From positions 3,954,001 to 4,018,000 of the forward strand of contig WAID01000007.1 in the NCBI GenBank assembly GCA_016584495.1: a stretch of DNA of 64,000 nt, read 5' to 3'. Position numbers and translations under genes: made by a program. Of this stretch, positions 54,630-64,000 are shown in pieces. Position 1 is the first letter of the stretch. Every line of letters begins with the position of its first letter. The notes beneath the pieces are model-generated. The model was not told the DNA's origin, ran no database searches, and saw nothing but the letters and a program-made list of their open reading frames with translations. This stretch comes from Celoporthe dispersa (Eukaryota; Ascomycota; Sordariomycetes; Diaporthales; Cryphonectriaceae).

Positions 54630-57600
54630 TTAAGCCTGATACTCCGCAGCATCCATGTAGAGATCGATCAGGCAGCTAGCCGACCACGCCTGTGTAGGGC
54701 ACTGTAGAAGAGAGCGAATAGTGTTAGCAGGTATGAGACTTTTGTGAACAGCCTTGGCTGGGACTTGAGTGGTTGTTTCTTTTTTAAACCTACCGAATCA
54801 CCACAGAAGGCACCGTCCTTCTGCGTCAGCTCCGCCAGCCCGGCCCAGGGGGACTCCCCTGATCATGTTCTTGCACGCCATCAGCCTCTTGGTGACCTGC
54901 TGGAACGCCTCCGTGCGGCCCTCCCTGTCACTGGGGTTGCGCCTCGCCAGGTCGAACTTGAGTAGCGCGCGCAGGAAGAAGCCCGTGGGCCACAGCCACT
55001 CCGGCCCCTGGTGGTAGTTCCTGCCCTTAGAGGTGGCGAAGTCGTCGCTGTCCTCCGAGTTGATGTAGTACGGCCTATAGTTAAGATCGGCCGGGTCGAG
55101 CGTCGCCATGCCCGTCGGCCCGCGGAGGACCTTGTCGGTCAGGATGAGGGCATCCATGGCATGCTGGGCGTCGAACAGGTCCGGAGCCACAGTCATGCTG
55201 ATGGGAAAGTTGGCCCGGAGCTGGTAGTCCTCGTACTCCTTGCCGGACCGGTAGAGATCCTTGTAGATGCCGCGCCTGTTGACGATGCTGGAGTTGACGT
55301 CGTAGTCCTTGTCGGCCTCCGCAGACAGGGGGAACGTAGTAGCAGCGCTCAAAGTTGGACTTGATCAGGTCCGCCCACTCCCCGAAGCCAATGGTGGACT
55401 TGTCGGCCTTGGTGGCGCTGCTGTACTTGAACTTGCCCTGGCCGGAGAGCTCCTGTACCCAGCGGAGGGTGCTGTACAGCAGGCCGGTGATTTCCACGGC
55501 AGCCCCGTCGCGGGGCGTGCCCGGGATGCCCTTAGAGCCTGCGCGCTCGCTCTCGCCCATCTTGTCCATCCAGGTCCCGCAGTTGAACTGGTTGCCACCA
55601 AATACGAAGCCGTTGGTCCAGTCCACGTGGATCTCGATGTTGAAGCCCTCGTCTCTCATCTGGGAGTCGATCTGCGGGCCGGCGTTGGCCTCGCGGAAAG
55701 ACATGCCCTCTGCGTGGCGCTGCAGGGCCTCCTGGATCACGTCCTCAATCGTACTCTCCGTCGAGTAGGCCCGCGGGTCCTCGGCGTCAAACCAGGTGTC
55801 GTCATACGGCAGGAAGCGCCGCTTGGTCTTCTCCTGTAGGATCTCGAGCCCGTTGGGCGCCAGCTTGGTGTAGTCCTGGATGCACTGCAGGAAGAACCAG
55901 ATCGAGTCGCGGGCGTTGTAGCGAGGTGTGTTGCCGGAGGCGAGGAGGTTCGGGATCATGCCGTGCTTCAGGACGCTCGCGAACGCCTTGATGTGCTCTT
56001 TGGCCTCCTCGAACCGCCCGGTCCCGAGAAGGAGACCGCGCAGGGAGATGAAGACGTCGCGGCCCCAGCAGCGGGCCCATTCCACGGTAAAGTGAGGCAG
56101 GCCGGCGGCCAGAGACGGGACAAGGGTCTTTGGGTACAGCGAGCCCGACTTGACCACGCCCTGCTCCTGCACGCTGACCATGGCAAGACTCTGAAGGAAC
56201 CACTGGCCCTTCTGCACGTTCTCGTTCATCAGCGAGATGCCGCGCTCCCATGCCGCCGTGTACGCAGCGCGCATGACCAGGCCGAAGTAGCGGGGAAGGA
56301 GGAAGCTGGGGATCTTGCGGACCGCATCAAACCGCTCCTTCAGCCAGGACGTCGGCTTCGCGATGCGGCGGTAGAGCTCGCCCTGGGATGCCCGCTCGAG
56401 ACGGCCGATAATGTAGTCCAGGACCCACTGGCCATCGCGGAGGTTCTGGCAGAGAGGGTGCGCGAGGTTGTTGTCTCGTATCACATCCCTCAAAATACTC
56501 CACCAGCCCTGCAGGCCGGCGTAGACAAGCTTCCCGTGGCCGGGGATGTCGTAGACGCCGTCGCGCCCGCCGCTGCTGTCGCGCTCTTCCGCCTCACAGC
56601 GGTAGAGGAGGAAGTTCAGGTCGAGGAGATCCAGCTCGGCGAATGCCTCCTGAGCCCCTGATGTGACAAAGGTATCGAGACCGGAGGAGTGCTCGGCGGC
56701 GGGGATCCAGGTCTCGAAGAGGGCGATGCTCCCCGGCGGGAACGTGTCACGGACGGTGATGGTGGTATCGGCCCCCTTTACGTCGATCCGGACGCCCGGC
56801 AGATCGATGACGCGGCTCGGTAGTCCTCGCAGCGAGGTCTTGTCGCCCAACACCTCCTTCTTGACCTCCTCGCGCGTGTCGACCTCGAGCATCCAGCTGC
56901 CCAGGTGCCGGACCTTGGTGCCGGTGAGGTGGACAGGGTTGAAGGCCCCGTTGCCATTCCCGTATCCGGGGAAGGCAGTGTGGGCGATGAGGAAGTACCC
57001 CTTGCGGGACTGGGGGTGCACCCTGTGGACCGTGATGTACTGGTCCTCGTGGTGGATGTGGGTCTCGTCGTAGCCGTCCTTGCCCATGAGCGTGTGGATC
57101 TGGTTCAGGAGCTTCTTGACGCCGCCGATGCCGTTCTTCCCGCCGCCTACCTCGACCTTCTTGCCGCTGGAGGACTCGGAGGTGTACAGCCTGGTCTCGC
57201 CCACCAGGTCGATGAGCTTGGGGTATATCTCGTCGTAGCCCATCACGCTGCCGGTGGCGCTGGCACACATGCTGACCAGCGCCGCATTGGGAAGCGTGTC
57301 GCGGGCGTCCCGCTTCTGCGCAGGCGTCTCGTTGTCGTGCGTGCAGTCCATAAACAGGGCCTGGACGGGTACGGGCTTGATCCGGCGGACGACCTCCCTC
57401 GTCATGGCGTCATCCCCGTTCTGGGGTGACGAGCCGTTCTGACCCGTCGGCGACATCGGCGGCGATGTGGGGCCCCTGGTGCTGTTCCTGGAGACCTCGT
57501 CCACCTCGAAGCTCCCGATGGGGCGGCCGCCGTGGCGGTGCACCAGGCGGCTGAGCTCGCCCGTGCTCCAGGCCTGCATGGCCTCGCGGATGAGAGAGCT

Positions 57601-59388
57601 CAGGCCCAGCCTCTTCACGAAGACGTAGTCCATCTCCTCTGACCCGGAGAAGAGCTCCGCGACGACGTACAGGTCAGGCCGGACCCGCCGGGCCTCGTCG
57701 AGGATGTGTTCCGCGACATGGATCGGAGTCGAGTGGCAGTTGTCGATCCGGAACCCGGCAAAGTACCTCGCCAGCATGCGGGCGTACTTGGTCATGTGGT
57801 CCCAGAGGAACGGGCTGTCCTCGGGCGCCTTGCCGTACCTCAGCTTGACGCAGTCGCCCCAGACGATCACCTCGCGGCGCAGGTACACCCTAGAGTCGGG
57901 GCCGGCGTTGTCGACGAGGGCGTTGCCGCCCCAGACCCAGCCGTTGTTCGCGAGGGCCAGGTCTTCCTTCTTGTGGTGTGCCGTCTTCTCGCAGGCCGGC
58001 AGGCGGGTGAAATACGACTCGATCAGGGGGCTGTCTGCACCGACGGGGCCCATCCTGGGGCCGTGCTCGTCCAGGCGGCAGTACTTGATGCGGTTGAACA
58101 GCTGGTCGAGGATGACGGCCGACTCAGCGTCGTATTCCTTGTAGTACTCAACATTGACGACGTCCAGCCCGGACGCCAGCCTCGCACGCGCATCCGCCTT
58201 CTGCTCGTCCGTGGCCGCCTGAAACGTGCCGACGAGGGCTGTGAGGTAGGATGCGCCCACCTCCGGGCTGACCCTGCGCCGGAAGCGCTCGCCTAGGCGG
58301 TCTATGCCCACGAGCCCTGACCTCAGGAGCGCGGCCTGCTCCTCGACGGACCCGTGTGGCAGGGCAAGGGCAGCCTCGTCGACGCGCCCGGCGGTCCAGG
58401 CCTCAACGCCAGCATCTGCGTCCCGGTCGACGTCGAGGACATAGTACTCCCAGAGGCGGATCTCGCTGATGACATTCCTCACGGCGCCCATGATGCTGAC
58501 GAGATCCTCCTCGGACTGGATGTCCGTGGGCAGGCCGAGCTTGTCGAGCTTGTAGCCGAGCTCGAGCAGTCTAGTGTCGAGCAGGTAGGCGGACTCGAGC
58601 CAGGGGGCGGTGGTCAGGTTGTAGCCCGCATCGGGGTGGTCCTGGAGCCACTCGGTGTTGTTGGCCGTGTGGTTGAGGACGATGTCGGTGAGGCTCAGGA
58701 GCGAGTGGTTCTGCTCCAGGCTGTCCACCATCTTCCTGACGTCCTCCTCGCCGGCGGGAAAACACGCCGGGTCCCAGCCGAGCTGGTCATAGAGGCTGTA
58801 GGGCGAGTTGGACTCCCCGCGGACCTGCAGCGGCGTGAAGTGGACCATGTTGTAGCCCCGGGCGCTGATGCCGGCCAGGTGTCTCTCCCAGTCCTGGGGG
58901 TATCTGCCCATGAACTTGCTGATGATGGAGAAGACGGACAGCGCGGGCAGGGGCAGAGGTGCGCCGTCGAGGCTCAGCCGGGGGGCGACATCAATGTAGA
59001 AGAAGTCGGACTGCTTCTTGTCCTCGCCGGCCGCCCCGCTCTCGCGGAGCCCCTCGGACAGCTCTGGCAGAGCCGCATAGGTGACATAGTAGGTGTAGGG
59101 CCCGGGCTGGTAGATGGGCACGGAGATCTCTATGTCGCGGGTGAAGTTGGGCACCAGGGGGAACTCCCTGAACGTGTGCCTCTGGAAGTCCTGGCCGTGG
59201 TCCGGAATGTTGACCCACAGGCTCCCGTGGCGACATATGCTCGAGGTGCCCTCGATGGTAAAGCGGATGGTGACGGGGTCGTGCGTCTTGGGCGCAATGT
59301 AGACATATTGGCCGGCGACGTCAGGCGAGCCGTCGTCGTTGAGGGGCAGCAGGTAGACCTCGTTGGACACCATGGTTTTTGGTATCAT
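54630..59388 (-). CDS. gdb1: Glycogen debranching enzyme (4-alpha-glucanotransferase / amylo-1,6-glucosidase), two apparent surplus bases
   Basis: Two exons, 59388-54794 and 54701-54630, give 1,554 residues after corrections, close to the eukaryotic norm of ~1,530. The first half is the GH13-type transferase: LTDIVLNHTANNTEWLQDHP, FRIDNCHST with the nucleophile Asp near residue 549, VVAELFSGSEEMDYVF with the acid/base Glu near 578, and LFMDCTHDNETPAQKRDARD. The second half is the GH133 glucosidase: WGRDVFISLRGLLLGTGRF, GMIPNLLASGNTPRYNARDS, NIEIHVDWTNGFVFGGNQFN and CPTQAWSASCLIDLY in the last exon. The enzyme moves maltotriosyl stubs and hydrolyses the remaining alpha-1,6 glucose so that glycogen phosphorylase can proceed. 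Two breaks, at G5 55328-55332 and G5 54848-54852 (plus-strand), each need one base removed; they restore RCYYVPLSAEADKDYDVNSS and GVPWAGLAELTQKDGAFC. The last intron (54702-54793) has branch CTAAC. Confidence 0.93.
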
Positions 59389-62300
59389 GTTGAAGGAGGA
59401 GGGAGGAGAGCCGTGTGCCCCGCGCCGGGCTCTGAGCTGGGGAGAGCTTTGAGCTTGAGCTTGGCCGCCTAGACTGGGGGCGCATGCACGTGTGTTTCAA
59501 GGAGGGGCGCAACCAGCTGGCAAGGCAGGGTCTGGACTCGTCGTGGTACAGATTGTGGAGGCCAGATGATCGGCGATTTGCAGGCGAGGCGAGGTTGTCG
59601 ATGCAGGTCGAGGTGTCAAGACACCCACTCCCAAAGAGAGGAAAAGAAGAAGAAAAAAAAAGGGAGAGAAAAGAACGATATCCAGCCCAGACGTGTCGAG
59701 GTAACAGGAAGAGATAGATACGTGGTGATCAGGACGGAGCGACGTTATGATGCTATCAACAGAGGAGCTGTGCGAGTGAGCCCTCCTTAGTCACTCATGA
59801 GGTACGAGTCGGAGCAACAGGCGGCACGACCTTGAGGTATCGATACACGCAAGTCGACAAGTGAGTGAGAGGATGAGGAAGAGAGAGAGAGAGGAATCCA
59901 AGCAAGGTCGACGGCGGTAGAATAAGTGAAGAGGATGGGAAGAGAAAGAAGAGAGAGAGAGAGCTTCCTGATGATGAGAGAGGCTTCTAAAAACAAGGTC
60001 CAGGATACCGGGGACGGGAGGATGAGCTTCCAAGCCCTGGGCCTGGAAAACCTGCGGCGCTAGGTAGGGAAGCAGGTGGTAACTAGTAAGTACTATGTAG
60101 TCTACGTACTATGTAGCTTGCCTAAGGTTGAGGAAGGTGTGCTGTGATAATCGTGGTAGGAGCCGGAGAGGTCTTTCCCCTGCGTGGTACAAGTACAAAG
60201 TACCAAATAGGTCAGGATTAGGGGGCGGATGCGCGACGGGCGGCGAGGATAGGAAAGGGCAAGGGACGATGTACGAGGGCTCAATTTAGGACGCGGCTAC
60301 GTAACGACGATGTGGGACTCTCGAACTGCAGGTTGATAAAAGGAAGGAAGGAAAGGGAAGAGGCTATCATGGCCGTGGCCGAGGCCTGCGGGAAGGGCCA
60401 AGGACACCGGCCGCCTCACCTCTCATGATGCTACTACTGCAATGATGTAAGATGCCCTGATCCCACTGCGGCATGGGTGTTGGGTTGGTGCTGTATCATG
60501 CACCTCAGATGACAGCTCTAGCAGGAGGTTGCGTGTCTGAGATGGGCTGTTCCCGCAAGAATAGTGCCCTGCCTGATAATAAGGATGCAGGTAAATAGCA
60601 GCCAGGGAGGATGGTGGATGGGGGGCATGGAAGACAAAAAAAAAAAAAAAACGGCAGAGAGGATGGGATCCAGGAAGAGAGAGGGAGAGGGAGGGAAAGA
60701 CACAGCAGGCTGACAGCTTGCGGCTCCATGATGACGATGGTAACCAGGATCAAGCAGCGGCTGTTTATATTATGTTGTGCTAACGATGAGAGAGAAGAAG
60801 AAGAAAAATAAAATTATGGGGAACAGGTTGGAAATAGCTCGGCTCAGAAAAGGACGCCTGCTAGTTATCGTGCCTCGAGCTGCTTAAACTCTTAGCGTAG
60901 GTACGCAAGGCCAACACAACGCTGGGTCCAATTCCCAATTCCCATCCATCGATCCTGTCTGCTCTACCGCTCGGGTTTCTAAACCTGGAGGTGACTGCTG
61001 CATGGCGCAACGGGATCTGCAGGCAGCTGAGGTGAGGTGAGATGAGCTCTCTCTCTCTCTCTCTCTGGCTCGACAGGAACAGGAAAGGCTCCTCCGGCTC
61101 CTGTTGCCTTTTTTTCTTCTTCTTCTCTCCTTTCTTTTTCTTTTTCCTTTCGCCTGATCCGGCAGCCCATGGCTGCGACCAGCAACAACCCTACCAAAGT
61201 GTGGTGACATGGCATGGTATTTCTGCATGGCCATGTTTTTCCTGGTAGCCGCAGGATCCCCACAACAAGACGAGATGGCGGGCCAGCAAACGTCGACTGC
61301 CACGGAGCTCGAGCTCCTCTCGCCTCCACCGGGCCTCGCATGCCCATACAAGCGCCAGCAGGCTAGGGGCGGACCGCTGACCGCTGCTGATAAAAAAGCT
61401 CTCATCGCGACAGCAGGAGGACTGACTGGCTTGACAGGTCCCGCCAGCTCACTCGTCTAGACCCAGGCCTACGGGGTAAACCGAAAACACACATCCAATT
61501 TTCTTGTGGAGGTGGGGGCAGGCTAGTTTTCCGGGGATCGACGTGCTGGTTGAACATCGACCTGAGGACCTTGATCCGGGATGGCACCATTGGGCCCCAA
61601 TTAGAAGATAGTTTAGAGCTGTTTTTTTCTTCTTTTTCTTTTCCTTTTCCCTTATCCTTTCTTGCCTTGTTTTTCCTTTCCCGTTGTCAAGGGAATTGCC
61701 ATGCGCATATTGTTCCTTATCTACAAATGAGTGGTTGAGAGGCTGAGGAGAAGACGGAACAAGTCTGGGGCTTGGAGAGAAGAAGAATAGGACAAGTGTG
61801 TCCAGCAATACATCCTAATTATAGGAGAATATCACATCCCGCCTTCTTACTTTTTTCTTTTTGTCTTTTCTCTTTCTCTCTCTCCCCCTCTCTCTTGTCC
61901 TCAAAAGACAGGTTAAAAATAAAAGAAAAGACCAGACCAATTCTCCCCCGCCTGACCTACATCTTCATCACTTCCCCCCCCAAACCCTACTACCTCTAAA
62001 TAAACAACCCCCCCCTCCTCTTGAGCCGAGCGATCCGAGAGAATCTCCAATTGATCTCCAGTCGCCCCGCGGTCCTGTAACCCTCCTTCTCGCTCATCCT
62101 CACACCCCCCCCCCCTTCTCTTCCTCCCCCAACTATCTCTCCATCTATACCAATCAAGTCACCAAGCCAGACAGACATCAACCACTACAGGGACGATCTG
62201 TATAGTACCATGCATTAAGTGTCGTAGCACGTGCCTTACCTACAGTCAAGTAGGCCGCCTCGACGGAGAAGAAGGGGTCGCGTGTGCTGGCCCAGCTTGT

Positions 62301-63031
62301 ACATATACCACATCCGCCCTCCCCCGCCCCTCCGCGCGACCCGCCGGGTTTCTTCACATATACATGGGGGCAGGCTCTCCTCGTCTGCGTGCAGCTGTAC
62401 CTACCTCTCACCTGGAGAGCCCCCAGACGAGCCCTAGGTCTGTGCAATTTCAACTGCCTACGCCGGCTCCAATCCTCGCCTCATGTCTAGAGCGGGACTC
62501 TTGCTGTCAAACAGGCACAGCCGATCCGAGCTTCAACAGCACAGGGACGATCGCCAGTGGTATCATATCGCAAAGTTTCTATTCGTCTTGATCGCTTGTC
62601 CCTCTTTCTCTTGTCTAGTGGGTTTTTTCGGTCTTTTTTGGGCCTTTTTTTTGCTCCCCGCCCCGTCCTTTTACTCTCTATATCAACACAAGCGCCGTTC
62701 CCGTTTCTATCCCTCTAGACGCTTGCTTGCTTATAACCCCGCGCGCCATGCAGTCAACCCCTCATGATGAAGCAGACAAGATGTCTACGCATGTTTTGCT
62801 GGCCAGTCGCCATCCTCGAGCAAACCCATGTTCATCAGGCGAAACCTCTTGGACGTAGCCGGACATGGTTATTCCCTTGTACACAGGTGACGCAAGGGTC
62901 ATGGCCGCACCGGGTCGCAAAGGAGAGAGGAATACAGAAAGAGAAAAAGAAAGCGAGAAATAAACAGACACAAGAGATCAGGGACTACCACATGACTTCA
63001 ACAGCATCTCGTCCAGGCTGCCGAACCGCTC
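59389..63031. other. Long gene-free tract upstream of gdb1
   Basis: About 3.6 kb between the gdb1 start and the desaturase stop, both on the minus strand, so it probably contains a long gdb1 promoter and leader and the desaturase 3' UTR. Purine-rich (GA) tracts lie at 59.63-59.96 kb, an A16 run near 60,636-60,651, and C/T-rich sequence at 61.8-62.2 kb. A short direct duplication of GTACTATGTAG lies near 60,090-60,115. No gene is recognised on either strand. Confidence 0.4.
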
Positions 63032-64000
63032 CTAGTCCGCGCCGATGGTCATGCCAGCCTTGGCCTGGCCCGCGCTCGGGCTCAGCTTGGCGGGCTTGGT
63101 ACCCAGGCCGTTGCGGTTCCTGAAGAACAGGACGTTCTTGCCGGGTCCTTCGGCCTCGGCGCTGGGCTCGACCCACTGGCACATACGCGCGCTCTTGTAC
63201 ATGGCCTTGATGAAGCCGACAGGACCGTCGGTGACATCAGCCCTGTAGTGGCGGCCCATGATGGGCTTGATGGCCTCGGTGGCCTCGTCGGCATGGTAGA
63301 AGGGGATCGTGCTGACATAGTGGTGCAGGACGTGGGTCTCGATGATGCCGTGGAGAAGGTGGCGGCCGATGAAGCCAAACTCGCGGTCGATCGTGGCGGC
63401 GGCACCCTTGACGAAGGTCCACTCCTCACCGGTGTAGTGGGGCAGGGTAGGGTCGGTGTGCTGGAGGAAGGTGATGGCGACTGATATTTGCGAGTTACAT
63501 GGTCAGCAAGAGGCCCTCCTCCGGACGAGACACATACAGGAGAGAGAGAGAGAGAAAGACAGCGGACGCACCGAGCCAGTGGTTGACCCAGAGGTACGGG
63601 ATAAAGTACCACACCAGCATGTTGGACCAGCCAAAGGTGTTGCCGAGGTAGACGAGGGCGGCGGCGGCCAGGCCGATACCGATGTCGCTGAGCACGACGA
63701 GGTGGGCATCCTTGTTCTCGAAGAGGGGCGTGCGGGGGTCAAAGTGGTTGACGCCGCCGCCGTAGCCGTTGTGCTTGCCCTTGCCGCGGCCCTCGCGCTG
63801 CCTCTCGTGGTAGTTGTGGCCGGTGACGTTGGTGAGGGAGGTAGTTGGGCCAGCCGATGAGCTGCTGGCCGAGGAGCATGGCCAAGGTGTAGATCGGGGT
63901 CTCCTCGGTCAGCTCGGACAGCTCGTGGACGAGCTTGCCCAGGCGGGTGGCCTGCTGCTCGCGGGTGCGGGGGACGAAGACCATGTCGCGCTCCATGTGG
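63032..64000 (-). CDS. Delta-12 (oleate) fatty acid desaturase, 5'-partial, one apparent surplus base
   Basis: The gene enters from beyond 64,000. Exons: >64000-63572 and 63480-63032; the intron 63481-63571 has a GTGCGT donor and an ATCAG acceptor. The visible part starts at HMERDMVFVPRTREQQATRL, then LIGWPNYL, TNVTGHNYHERQREGRGKGK and GVNHFDPRTPLF, membrane segments including IGIGLAAAALVYLGNTFGW, and the third histidine box in GIIETHVLHHYVSTIPFYHA, ending GKNVLFFRNRNGLGTKPAKL. The first two histidine boxes would lie off-window. The family is an ER-membrane di-iron enzyme making linoleate from oleate. At GGG 63836-63838 one base must be removed so that WPNYL continues as LTNVTGHNYHERQ; unedited, the frame becomes a shadow rich in Arg/Gln. 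Delta-12 versus delta-15/bifunctional activity cannot be decided here. Confidence 0.9.

Noticed and set aside
60884..61405. 173-codon minus-strand frame upstream of gdb1
   Set aside because: The product is Arg/Ser-rich and produced by GA/CT repeats; nothing in it is protein-like.
1..64000. Programmed frameshifting as the cause of the frequent frame breaks
   Set aside because: The sites share no slippery heptamer or stop codon context, occur in both directions, and in slx9 and the amylase occur several times per gene. Run-length errors explain them more simply.
1..64000. CRISPR arrays, rRNA, tRNA, insertion sequences, prokaryotic operators
   Set aside because: I looked for regularly spaced repeats, B-box-like GTTCRANNC pairs and terminal inverted repeats, and saw none that hold up; the window is fungal nuclear DNA.

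Overview
This window is genomic DNA of a filamentous ascomycete (Pezizomycotina, probably a cellulolytic Sordariomycete). The evidence is GC-rich coding sequence, short spliceosomal introns (about 55-175 nt, GT..AG, often with CTAAC/CTGAC-like branch sites), pyrimidine-rich upstream regions, and fungus-typical proteins: a CBM1-bearing swollenin, an AA9 lytic polysaccharide monooxygenase (LPMO), a CFEM-domain receptor, Pam17 and a fungal delta-12 desaturase. There is no prokaryotic organisation, no CRISPR array and no recognisable rRNA or tRNA.

Layout. 0-3.5 kb: 3' part of a long disordered basic protein (5' end outside). 5.7-7.3 kb: five-exon Den1/SENP8-type deneddylase. 8.4-9.1 kb: Slx9 (minus), divergent from Uba4 (9.6-11.4 kb). 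11.9-12.9 kb: Pam17 (minus), divergent from a chromodomain protein (13.8-15.8 kb). 17.0-18.4 kb: RRM-like protein (minus). 21.8-22.6 kb: Ser/Thr-rich single-pass membrane protein. 24.0-25.4 kb: unrecognised protein. 28.2-29.8 kb: proline-iminopeptidase-like hydrolase (minus). 34.3-36.1 kb: unrecognised Cys-cluster protein. 37.0-39.2 kb: swollenin. 39.4-42.2 kb: beta-propeller-like protein (minus). 43.9-45.1 kb: AA9 LPMO. 45.9-47.4 kb: CFEM seven-transmembrane receptor. 48.0-50.0 kb: intracellular-type GH13 alpha-amylase (minus). 52.8-53.7 kb: small secretory-pathway membrane protein. 54.6-59.4 kb: glycogen debranching enzyme (minus). 63.0-64.0 kb: delta-12 fatty acid desaturase (minus, 5' end outside). 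Long gene-free tracts lie at 18.4-21.8, 25.4-28.2, 29.8-34.3, 50.0-52.8 and 59.4-63.0 kb.

How the genes fit together. Most are unrelated housekeeping genes, but two themes stand out. Swollenin and the AA9 LPMO (36.9-45.1 kb) both act on crystalline cellulose, and CRE1/CreA-type motifs occur upstream of both; a CFEM receptor follows directly. A GH13 amylase without a signal peptide and the glycogen debranching enzyme (48.0-59.4 kb) form an intracellular alpha-glucan pair.

Main caution. About ten of the nineteen genes are clearly homologous to known proteins or clearly protein-like, yet carry one to three single-base frame breaks. Most are in short homopolymers or G/C runs, and the frame is restored exactly by one base. 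No other decay is seen, so sequencing or assembly indels are the simplest reading. All gene models were built by eye from splice signals and family knowledge; no searches were run.
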